This document shows, piece by piece, positions 5,858 through 11,892 of a stretch of 25,237 nt of DNA. The stretch covers positions 1 to 25,237 of the forward strand of contig CAJUAW010000025.1 in NCBI GenBank assembly GCA_910584605.1, given 5' to 3'. The notes below the pieces were generated by a model. It did not search any database. It was not told where the DNA came from and worked only from the letters and a program-made list of their open reading frames with translations. The position numbers and the translations under genes were made by a program. Source of the stretch: an uncultured Oscillospiraceae bacterium (lineage in GTDB: Bacteria; Bacillota_A; Clostridia; Oscillospirales; Oscillospiraceae). The number at the start of each line of letters is the position of its first letter. Positions within the stretch are counted from its first letter, which is position 1.

Positions 5858-6595
5858 TCAAAAATTTGTTTCTTTTTCTGGCGCGGGGATTTTCCGGTAG
5901 CGGACTCCCGCTTCCGGAACGACCCCCCGTTCGTCCATCAGCTGCTCCACCGTCACGAAGCAGAAGCCCCTGTCCAGCAGCTCGTCCACAATGAGCAGAG
6001 CCGCCTGGGCGGAGCTGGGAAACAGGTCGTGGAGGAGGATGATGTCCCCGTCGGAGGTATGCTCCACCACGGCGGAGACGATCCGGTCGATGTCGCTGTC
6101 CCTCCAGTCCTCCGGGTCTACCGACCACAGGATGACCGGCCCGCCGCACCAGCTCCCGGCGCGCTCATCCAACAGCCCGTAGGGCGGACGGAGCCAGTAG
6201 CTCCCCTCTCCCAGCAGGCTGGCGAGCAGGGCCCGGGTCCGGTCCACCTGGAGGGCAAAGCCGTTTCGGTCCAACCCCTTCAGCTCCACGTGGTCGTAGG
6301 TGTGGACGCCGATCTGATGGCCCTCTGCGGCCATGCGGCAGACCAGCTCCTCGTTGCCCGGGATGCGGCTGCCCACCAGGAAGAAGGTGGCGGGCACCTC
6401 CCGCAGCGCCAGGCCGTCCAGCAGGGGGCCGGTAGTGGAGGAGCGGGGACCGTCATCAAAGGTAAGCGCCACCAGGGGCGGACGGTCCAGGGTCACCTCC
6501 GCCAAGGCGTCCGCAGGCAGGGACCGCTCCGGCGCAGGGAGGGTCAGGACCAGGGCCAGAACACATACGCACGCTGCCGCTTTTTTCCAATTCAC
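5858..6595 (-). CDS. Polysaccharide deacetylase (NodB domain), exported
   Basis: This 245-residue carbohydrate esterase 4 protein removes N- or O-acetyl groups from cell-wall or other polysaccharides. An N-terminal signal or anchor (about residues 5-20) directs it outside. All NodB motifs are present: TFDDGP (motif 1, catalytic and metal Asp, near residue 45), HTYDH (motif 2 metal histidines, near 97), RPPYG (motif 3, near 136), DPEDW (motif 4) and LLHD (motif 5, near 188). The length fits a minimal secreted member such as a sporulation or peptidoglycan deacetylase. The start is GTG with AAGGAG 11 bases upstream, a little long. It ends 67 bases before the small membrane gene. Confidence 0.93.
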   Translation of the reverse strand: MNWKKAAACVCVLALVLTLPAPERSLPADALAEVTLDRPPLVALTFDDGPRSSTTGPLLDGLALREVPATFFLVGSRIPGNEELVCRMAAEGHQIGVHTYDHVELKGLDRNGFALQVDRTRALLASLLGEGSYWLRPPYGLLDERAGSWCGGPVILWSVDPEDWRDSDIDRIVSAVVEHTSDGDIILLHDLFPSSAQAALLIVDELLDRGFCFVTVEQLMDERGVVPEAGVRYRKIPAPEKETNF

Positions 6596-6651
6596 CGCCG
6601 TACCATCTCCTTGACACGTTTGCTGACAGTATGTGCGGCGGTACGGAAAAC

Positions 6652-6882
6652 TTACGTAGAAAATTTTTTCTGCCTTCGGTTCGGCACATCGTCCCGGCCC
6701 ACCAAGTAGTCCAGGCTGACGTTGTAAAAATCCGCGATTTTGATTAGCTGCTCAACAGGTATATTGATCATGCCGCGTTCATAATCCGAGTATGTGCTTT
6801 GGTCTACGCTCAGGTATTTTGCCAATTCAATTTGTTTTTTGTCACTATCTTCACGCAAATCCCGGATCCGCGGAAAAACCAT
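6652..6882 (-). CDS. XRE-family repressor (single HTH domain, 76 aa)
   Basis: A compact helix-turn-helix regulator of the Cro/C1 type. The HTH covers about residues 8-62 (RDLREDSDKKQIELAKYL, then DQSTYSDYERG, then the scaffold helices PVEQLIKIADFYNVSLDYLVGR). There is no second sensing domain, only a short basic tail. The ATG at 6882 gives the usual MVFPRIRDLRE start. A GTG at 6891 is possible. Neither has a Shine-Dalgarno sequence, and the predicted transcript start lies only about 8-16 bases upstream, so translation may be leaderless or nearly so, as for phage cI. Base use is more AT-rich than in its neighbours. It is divergent from a small gene across a palindromic operator, which suggests self-regulation. 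Confidence 0.9.
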   Translation of the reverse strand: MVFPRIRDLREDSDKKQIELAKYLSVDQSTYSDYERGMINIPVEQLIKIADFYNVSLDYLVGRDDVPNRRQKKFST

Positions 6883-6904
6883 ACTGATCACCCAAGGAGA
6901 CTAT

Positions 6905-6933
6905 AAAATATGGGTAATGCGGATATTGACAAA
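6905..6933 (-). promoter_or_regulatory. Promoter of the XRE repressor gene (weak)
   Basis: On the minus strand, TTTGTC (6928-6933), a 17-base spacer and TATTTT (6905-6910) occupy the mirror position of the plus-strand promoter about the same dyad centre. The boxes are weaker than those on the plus strand. Confidence 0.5.
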
Positions 6934-6951
6934 TATGGTTGGTACCCATAT
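6908..6951. promoter_or_regulatory. 44-bp palindromic operator for the XRE switch
   Basis: ATATGGGTA (6908-6916) and TACCCATAT (6943-6951) are a perfect 9-bp inverted repeat. Inside them ATATT (6923-6927) and AATAT (6932-6936) form a second inverted repeat with the same centre, between 6929 and 6930. The site covers the -35 boxes of both divergent promoters and touches both -10 boxes. It is the natural binding site for the XRE protein, with likely cooperative dimers. Confidence 0.75.
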
Positions 6952-6954
6952 AAT
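6926..6954 (+). promoter_or_regulatory. Consensus sigma-A promoter of the 62-aa ORF
   Basis: Perfect TTGACA (6926-6931), 17-base spacer, perfect TATAAT (6949-6954). It lies inside the palindromic operator, as expected for a strong but repressed promoter. Confidence 0.92.
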
Positions 6955-6971
6955 TGTCGAGGGGTGATAGT

Positions 6972-7160
6972 ATGCCCAATCAGAGAGAGATGTATTTCAG
7001 TTTGGTCAGAGCCAGCAAGGAGGCGCTGGATATTCTGATCACCGTCCAGCGGAGGTGCGGGGAATGGCGCTGTTCCGCCGGCGGTGAAGAGCCTGCACAG
7101 GCGGAGGAAAGGGCCGGGGAACGCTCCCCGGCCCTGAACAGTTTTTATGGATGCAGATAA
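6972..7160 (+). CDS. 62-aa small protein under XRE control
   Basis: The ATG at 6972 follows GAGGGGTG by a few bases and lies 18 bases after the -10 box of a consensus promoter. The N-terminal half (PNQREMYFSLVRASKEALDI) can form an amphipathic helix. The C-terminal half is Glu- and Gly-rich and of lower complexity. There is no membrane segment. A GC-rich hairpin (7111-7134) lies inside the last codons, and the ORF overlaps the convergent gene by 16 bases, so the exact 3' end of the functional product is uncertain. No family was recognised. The strong regulated promoter argues for a real product. Confidence 0.55.
   Translation: MPNQREMYFSLVRASKEALDILITVQRRCGEWRCSAGGEEPAQAEERAGERSPALNSFYGCR
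7111..7134 (-). terminator. GC-rich hairpin between convergent genes
   Basis: GGGCCGGGGA and TCCCCGGCCC form a perfect 10-bp stem with a 4-base loop. On the minus strand it lies 10 bases after the stop of the 246-aa gene, with a TTTCC tail. On the plus strand a TTTTT run follows 7 bases later, so it may work in both directions. Confidence 0.6.
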
Positions 7161-7885
7161 AACGCGTGCGTAAACCAGTTGAACACCCACTCGCGCAGGA
7201 TGGGGGAGTTGTCCCACTCCTCCGCAAAGCCGGGGAGACAGGCGATCTCCTCCCGCCACCGGGCCATAACGAGGGGCACGTCTTTGTTGATGTCCCCCTT
7301 CCAGCGCCGGGCGGTCTGCTTCTGCCAGACTTTCACCTCGGCCAATTGGTCCGGGGCGCAGACCTCCAGCCGCTCGATCTGGGGCAGGATATGCGCCGCC
7401 AGCAGCCGCCACCGCTGAAGGCGGCGCTCCTCCTCGGGCGTGCGGGGGCGCTCCAGGGCGGGGATGGCGTACCGCTCCAGCTTGTCCTGCAGCACCTCCA
7501 GAGCCTGGTCCAGCTGGGCCAGAGGGCCGGTCTGATAGCATATCGCCGCGTCATGGCCGGGCGCGGCGAGCTGGCTGGACGGCTCCGCCGGGTCAGGCCC
7601 CTTTTGGCGCGGCCAAGCCAGGATCCGCCAGGGCGTGTGGTAGCTTCCGCTCCATTCGTACCAGTCCGGGACATGTCCGGAACCGATCCAATACCAGTTG
7701 ATCGACATCTGGCCCCAATTTCCCTGAAAATACCGGTCAATGGGCAGGTAATCGTACCAGTACCCCGGGTGCTCCCGGACAAAGCCGTAGGTCCCGCGGG
7801 ACTCGCTGACAAAGTGGAAGCCGGGGAACGTGGTCTCTACCATCCGGACCAGCTTCCGCTTCACTGGAACGCTGCGCACTGCCAT
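7145..7885 (-). CDS. Conserved-looking protein of unknown function (246 aa)
   Basis: The ATG at 7885 has AGGAGGTG at ideal spacing; an upstream extension to 7990 covers the terminator of the preceding unit and is not used. The N-terminal part is rich in aromatic residues (GYWYDYLPIDRYF, SINWYWIGSGH, DWYEWSGSYH, about residues 40-85). The middle (about 120-190) is helical and charged (EVLQDKLERYAIPALERPRT, then EEERRLQRWRLLAAHILPQIERLEV), and the C-terminus is again Trp-rich. There is no signal peptide or clear membrane segment, so it is probably cytoplasmic. It lies after the SPFH operon terminator and is a separate unit. No domain was recognised. Confidence 0.7.
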   Translation of the reverse strand: MAVRSVPVKRKLVRMVETTFPGFHFVSESRGTYGFVREHPGYWYDYLPIDRYFQGNWGQMSINWYWIGSGHVPDWYEWSGSYHTPWRILAWPRQKGPDPAEPSSQLAAPGHDAAICYQTGPLAQLDQALEVLQDKLERYAIPALERPRTPEEERRLQRWRLLAAHILPQIERLEVCAPDQLAEVKVWQKQTARRWKGDINKDVPLVMARWREEIACLPGFAEEWDNSPILREWVFNWFTHAFYLHP

Positions 7886-7902
7886 AAAAACACCTCCTGA
7901 TG

Positions 7903-7930
7903 AAAAAAGGGCCGGGGGAATTCCCGGCCC
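7903..7930 (-). terminator. Terminator of the NfeD-SPFH-42aa operon
   Basis: On the minus strand, GGGCCGGGAATTCCCCCGGCCC (stem of 8-9 bp) is followed by six T residues. It starts 9 bases after the stop of the 42-aa gene. Confidence 0.9.
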
Positions 7931-7938
7931 AGTATTTT

Positions 7939-8067
7939 TTATTCCTCTTTGCTCTTGGGCTTGTATTGTTCCTCGCCGGTCTCGATCCAAAGGAGGAAGT
8001 TTACAATATCAGTGTCATTCATACCCAGAGCGCGGAGTCCCAGGGCTAATCTAGCGTTCTCGGTCAT
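7939..8067 (-). CDS. 42-aa small protein at the end of the SPFH operon
   Basis: The ATG at 8067 follows AAAGGAGG with ideal spacing, only 10 bases after the SPFH stop. The terminator follows directly, so this is the last gene of a three-gene operon. The product (starting MTENARLALGLRALGMND, then DIVNFLLWIETGEEQYKPK) looks like a short helix-turn-helix-like or UBA-like fold: a small helical head with a D-I-V-x-F-L-L-W-I helix and a charged tail. It has no membrane segment. The function is unknown; its position suggests that it works with the SPFH/NfeD membrane complex. Confidence 0.75.
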   Translation of the reverse strand: MTENARLALGLRALGMNDTDIVNFLLWIETGEEQYKPKSKEE

Positions 8068-8077
8068 TAAGCCTCCT

Positions 8078-9052
8078 TTACTGCTTGGGCACGGTCTTGG
8101 TGATGGTGGCCTTGGGGTCCTCGGTGTCGAAGACGGTCTTTGCGGCGGCGGCCAGGCCGGCGATGCCCTGGAGCTCGGAGGGGATGATGATCTTGGTGGC
8201 CTTGCCGTTGGCGGCGGCGGTAAAGGCCTCCAGGGCCTTGATGGTGAGCACGCCCTGGCCGGGGGCGGCCTCGTTGATCAGGCGGATGGCGTCGGCTGTG
8301 GCCTGCTGGACCTTCATGATGGCCTCCGCTTCGGCTTCGGCCTCCAGGATCTTGGCCTGCTTGGCGCCCTCGGCCTGGAGGATGGCCGCCTGCTTGGCGG
8401 CGTCGGCCCGGAGGATGGCGGACTGCTTTTCGCCCTCAGCCACCAGAATCTGGGACTGCTTCTGGCCCTCGGCCTGGAGGATGGACTCGCGGCGCTCACG
8501 CTCGGCCCGCATCTGCTTCTCCATGGACTCCTGGATGTCACGAGGGGGCATGATGTTCTTCAGCTCCACCCGGTTGACCTTGATGCCCCAGGGGTCGGTG
8601 GCCTCGTCCAGGAGGGCCCGCATCTTGGTGTTGATGTGGTCCCGGCTGGTGAGGGTCTGGTCCAGCTCCAGGTCGCCAATGATGTTACGCAGTGTGGTGG
8701 CGGTGAGGTTCTCAATGGCGGACATGGGGTTTTCAATGCCGTAGGTATACAGCTTGGGGTCGGTAATCTGGAAGTAGACCACCGAGTCGATCTGCATGGT
8801 CACGTTGTCCTTGGTGATGACAGGCTGGGGGGCGAAGTCCACTACCTGCTCCTTCAGGGACACGTTCTTCACAATCCGCTCCACGATGGGCACCTTGAAG
8901 TGGACGCCCGCATCCCACACGGTGCGGAAGGTGCCCAGCCAGGTGATCACGTAGGCCCGGGACTGGGGAACAATGCGCACGATGCTGGCCAGCAGGGAAA
9001 ACAGTACGATTGCGATGACAATGACGACAAGGGTGGGAATGATATACTCCAT
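8078..9052 (-). CDS. SPFH/Band 7 (stomatin-like, QmcA type) membrane protein
   Basis: The 324-residue protein has one N-terminal membrane segment (about residues 3-25), an SPFH/Band 7 domain (about 28-190: VPQSRAYVITWLG, GVHFKVPIVERI, TKDNVTMQIDSVVYFQITDP, WGIKVNRVELKNI) and a long Ala/Glu-rich coiled coil (about 190-250, with repeated AEGxKQ units). Proteins of this type build large oligomers that organise membrane microdomains and often bind the FtsH protease, as E. coli QmcA and the HflKC pair do. The partner NfeD-type gene lies 27 bases upstream, the classical stomatin-NfeD pairing. AGAGGAGGAG precedes the start. A second, unrelated-type SPFH protein (flotillin) is at the right end of the window. 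Confidence 0.95.
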   Translation of the reverse strand: MEYIIPTLVVIVIAIVLFSLLASIVRIVPQSRAYVITWLGTFRTVWDAGVHFKVPIVERIVKNVSLKEQVVDFAPQPVITKDNVTMQIDSVVYFQITDPKLYTYGIENPMSAIENLTATTLRNIIGDLELDQTLTSRDHINTKMRALLDEATDPWGIKVNRVELKNIMPPRDIQESMEKQMRAERERRESILQAEGQKQSQILVAEGEKQSAILRADAAKQAAILQAEGAKQAKILEAEAEAEAIMKVQQATADAIRLINEAAPGQGVLTIKALEAFTAAANGKATKIIIPSELQGIAGLAAAAKTVFDTEDPKATITKTVPKQ

Positions 9053-9079
9053 AATGTTTCTCCTCCTCTATTTTTCTTT

Positions 9080-9502
9080 CTACGCAGGCTCTACGATCAC
9101 CTTCACGCCCTCAATGCGCAGGACCTTCACGTCCCGTCCCGCTGGGATGACGATATCCTGGGCGGAGCGGGCGGACCAGATCTGCCCCTTTACCTTCACC
9201 TGGCCCTGGGCCTGGGTGTTGTCGATGGTCTCGGTGACCAGGGCGGCGGCGCCGATCACCCGGTCGGCGTTGGTGGCGGAGACCTTCGGCTTGAGGAATT
9301 TGCTGCTCAGCGATTTGAACAGGGTCAGCGCCAGCGCCGACACCCCCAAAAATACCGTGATCTGCAGCCAAAGCCCGGCCCCCAAAGCGGTCGCGAACAG
9401 TCCGGCCAGGGCGCCTACGGCAAACCAGACCGAGACCAGTCCCACCGTCACCGCCTCACCGATGGAAAAGGCAAAAAATGCGGCCAGCCAAAAGATCGTC
9501 AT
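9080..9502 (-). CDS. NfeD family membrane protein (short form)
   Basis: The 140-residue short NfeD protein has about three hydrophobic segments (residues 3-70) and a C-terminal OB-fold domain (about 80-140, NADRVIGAAALVTETID to VLRIEGVKVIVEP). It lacks the N-terminal serine protease domain of long forms (NfeD1b/YbbK type). NfeD proteins act with SPFH partners in the membrane, and the SPFH gene follows at once. The ATG at 9502 has AAGGAGG at ideal spacing; the longer ORF start at 9520 would overlap that ribosome site. An extended -10 promoter lies about 45 bases upstream. Confidence 0.92.
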   Translation of the reverse strand: MTIFWLAAFFAFSIGEAVTVGLVSVWFAVGALAGLFATALGAGLWLQITVFLGVSALALTLFKSLSSKFLKPKVSATNADRVIGAAALVTETIDNTQAQGQVKVKGQIWSARSAQDIVIPAGRDVKVLRIEGVKVIVEPA

Positions 9503-9546
9503 AGCAATTCCTCCTTTCAAGTTGGCGGTTGCAGCTCCTCACTCCT

Positions 9547-9555
9547 ATCATATCA
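9547..9555 (-). promoter_or_regulatory. Extended -10 promoter of the NfeD-SPFH operon
   Basis: On the minus strand, TGATATGAT is an extended -10 element (TG-N-TATGAT). The -35 region is poor, as is common for this promoter type. Confidence 0.55.
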
Positions 9556-9888
9556 CAGCCCGTTGAAAATTACCACCATGAGGAGGGGGATTTTCGCAAA
9601 TTTTTTCGCCTCTCTCCTGGACGCTTCCTTCAGGCTTCGCGTCGCCTGCGCGGACTACAGTATACACCGGCGAGTCCGACACGTCCGGCACAGAACAAGC
9701 GCAAACAAACACCCGCTCCCTTTGCAGGGAGCGGGTGCTGTAAGATCGCAAAAGACTCCCGTCCCCCGCGGGGAAGGCCCCCCTTCGCAAAGAGGACTCC
9801 GCTCCCGGAGCGGTGAGGGGTTTTTGGGAAACGAATGGGTGTTCGGCAGGGAACTCCCTCCGCCGCCTTCCTCAGAGGGGAGGCTTTT
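9556..9888. repeat. Gene-free stretch with several palindromes
   Basis: No gene is seen in this interval between nfeD and RNase J. It contains a perfect 11-bp hairpin (CACCCGCTCCC at 9710-9720 with GGGAGCGGGTG at 9727-9737), followed on the minus strand by TTTGTTTG, so it may end the RNase J transcript. Further palindromes are CCCCGCGGGG near 9767, CCGCTCCCGGAGCGG near 9800, and a stem near 9868-9886 with a T run. The dense GC-rich stems resemble the interspersed palindromic repeats of this bacterial group, but copy number cannot be judged from one window. Confidence 0.5.
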
Positions 9889-11547
9889 TTATACCTCCAT
9901 GATAACAGGCAGGATCATGGGGGAGCGTTTGGTTTTCTTGTAGAGGTACCCGGACAGGTCGCCCTTGATGGCCCCCTTGATGGCGGACCAGTCGGTACTG
10001 TAGCGGGTGTCCACATGCTGGATGGCCTCAACGGCGACCTGACGCAGCTCCTCCAGCAGGCCCTCGGACTCCTTCACATAGACGAAGCCTCTGGTAATGA
10101 TGTCCGGGCCGGAGACCAGCTCGCCGTTTTCGGCGGACATGGACAGGGCCACCACGATCATGCCGTCCTCAGCCAGGTGGCGGCGGTCCCGCAGGACCAC
10201 GCTGCCCACATCGCCCACGCCGTAGCCGTCCACAAAGACCTGCCCGGCGGTGACCGTCCCCGTCAGCTTGGCGGAATTGGGGGTGAACTCCATCACCCGG
10301 CCGATGTCGCTGATGAGGATGTGGTTAGGCTCCATGCCCATCTCCCGGGCCAGCTTGGCGTGGATCTGGAGCATCCGCTGCTCGCCGTGGAGGGGGACGA
10401 AGAACTTGGGCTTCACCAGGGCGTGGACGATCTTCAGCTCCTCCTGGCAGGCGTGGCCGGAGACATGGAGGGCCAGGTCCCGCTCGTTCATTACCTCCAC
10501 GCCCTTGCGGTACAGCTCGTTGACCACGTTGCCGATGGCGTTTTCGTTGCCGGGGATGGCGGAGGCGGAGATGATCACCCGGTCGCCAGGGAGCAGGTCC
10601 ACCTGACGGTGGGTGTTGAAGGCCATGCGGGTGAGGGCGGACATGGTCTCGCCCTGGCTGCCGGTGGTGATGATGCACACCCGGTCCTTGGGCAGGGACT
10701 TGATGTGGTTCAGGTCCATGAGGATGCCGTCGGGGATGTTCATATAGCCCAGCTCGGCGGACACCCGCATCACATTCTCCATGGACCGCCCTGTGACGGC
10801 TACCTTCCGCCCATACCGGGCGGCTACGTCGATGACCTGCTGGATGCGGTCCACATTGGAGGCAAAGGTGGTGACGATGATGCGCTCCTGACAGCCCCGG
10901 AAGAGGGCGTCGAAGGAGGCCCCCACGCTGCGCTCGGAGCGGGTGTAGCCCGAGCGTTCCACGTTGGTGGAGTCGGCCAGCAGGGCCAGCACCCCCTCCT
11001 TGCCCAGCTCGCCCAGGCGGGCCAGGTCCATCATCCCCCCTTGGATGGGGGTGGCGTCGATCTTGAAGTCGCCGGTGTGGACACAGGTGCCCACCGGGCA
11101 CTTGATGGCGAAGGCCACCGCGTCCGCGATGGAGTGGTTCACGTGGATGAACTCTACGCTGAACCTTCCTGCCTTGACCACGTCCCCCGCCTCACAGGTG
11201 ATGAGCTTGGTGCGGTCCAGCAGGCGGTGCTCCTCCAGCTTCAGCTTGATGAGTCCGGCGGACATGCGGGTGGCGTAGATGGGGGCGTTGACCGACCGCA
11301 GCACATAGGGCAGCGCCCCGATGTGGTCCTCGTGGCCGTGGGTGATGAAAATGCCCCGGATCTTGTTCTGGTTCTTGATCAGGTAGGTGACGTCAGGGAT
11401 AACCACGTCGATGCCGTACATGTCGTCGTCAGGGAAGCCCATGCCCACGTCCACTACAATGATGTCGCCGCCGTATTCGTAGACCGTCAGGTTTTTTCCG
11501 ATCTCGTTCAGGCCGCCCAGAGAAATGATTTTCAGTTTTTCTGCCAT
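9889..11547 (-). CDS. rnj: Ribonuclease J
   Basis: The 552-residue metallo-beta-lactamase/beta-CASP ribonuclease is the main 5'-3' exonuclease and endonuclease for mRNA decay and rRNA maturation in Firmicutes, and is cytosolic. The motif HGHEDHIG (near residue 70) gives the zinc ligands. HVNHSIADAV (near 135), HTGDFKID (near 158) and the beta-CASP region (about 200-360, with ADSTN, TTFASN and TGSQGE) follow, then VSGHACQEELK and PLHGE near 368-395, and the C-terminal domain to the end. The length is normal for RNase J1/J2. The start has AAAGGAG. The leader upstream is unusually long. Only one paralogue is in the window, so J1 versus J2 cannot be decided. Confidence 0.97.
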   Translation of the reverse strand: MAEKLKIISLGGLNEIGKNLTVYEYGGDIIVVDVGMGFPDDDMYGIDVVIPDVTYLIKNQNKIRGIFITHGHEDHIGALPYVLRSVNAPIYATRMSAGLIKLKLEEHRLLDRTKLITCEAGDVVKAGRFSVEFIHVNHSIADAVAFAIKCPVGTCVHTGDFKIDATPIQGGMMDLARLGELGKEGVLALLADSTNVERSGYTRSERSVGASFDALFRGCQERIIVTTFASNVDRIQQVIDVAARYGRKVAVTGRSMENVMRVSAELGYMNIPDGILMDLNHIKSLPKDRVCIITTGSQGETMSALTRMAFNTHRQVDLLPGDRVIISASAIPGNENAIGNVVNELYRKGVEVMNERDLALHVSGHACQEELKIVHALVKPKFFVPLHGEQRMLQIHAKLAREMGMEPNHILISDIGRVMEFTPNSAKLTGTVTAGQVFVDGYGVGDVGSVVLRDRRHLAEDGMIVVALSMSAENGELVSGPDIITRGFVYVKESEGLLEELRQVAVEAIQHVDTRYSTDWSAIKGAIKGDLSGYLYKKTKRSPMILPVIMEV

Positions 11548-11870
11548 GATAACTCCTTTTCATATTTGGGTTGGTTCGATGTATCCCGACCGAAAAAACC
11601 ATATGCAATCAGACGAAGGACTGCTTCGCCCCGACCCTGCCTCGCCGGTTTGGATGCGCGGTCCCTTCGTCTTTCGGATGGTATCTGCCGTCGGTGATTC
11701 CCCGGGCCTGTCCCCGTCTGCGTTACGGGTGGGGCGTGGGGGATATATTTAGACGCTGGGGGCGGGAGGTCCCCTCCCGGCCCCGCAGGCGTTTAAATCA
11801 AAACAAGTCAAAGGCCCAAAAGGGCATAAAAGCTGTCTTTAGTTTACCACACTTTTCCTGAAAAGTATAC
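11548..11870 (-). promoter_or_regulatory. Long structured leader of RNase J, with candidate promoter
   Basis: No gene is seen in the roughly 345 bases between the sugar transferase stop and rnj. On the minus strand, candidate -10 boxes are TATACT (11864-11869) and TAAACT (11841-11846), giving a leader of about 270-300 bases. It contains a GCCCTTTTGGGC hairpin, a GGGAGGGGACCTCCC stem, and a long-range pair between AGACGAAGG and CCTTCGTCT enclosing about 45 bases. These could allow autoregulation by RNase J, but no known riboswitch was recognised. Confidence 0.45.
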
Positions 11871-11892
11871 TATGCGTTTCTGAAGAACAAAA

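Noticed and set aside
7949..9943. A 664-codon open frame on the plus strand
   Set aside because: It is antisense to the 42-aa, SPFH and NfeD genes, and its low-complexity Gly/Leu/Asp/His composition marks it as a shadow. The same holds for the 620-codon frame at 9835-11697 opposite RNase J.
11560..11680. T-box-like GGGACCGCG in the RNase J leader
   Set aside because: The conserved T-box core is AGGGTGGNACCGCG; the TGG-N part is missing, no specifier loop or terminator pair is clear, and RNase J is not an expected T-box target.
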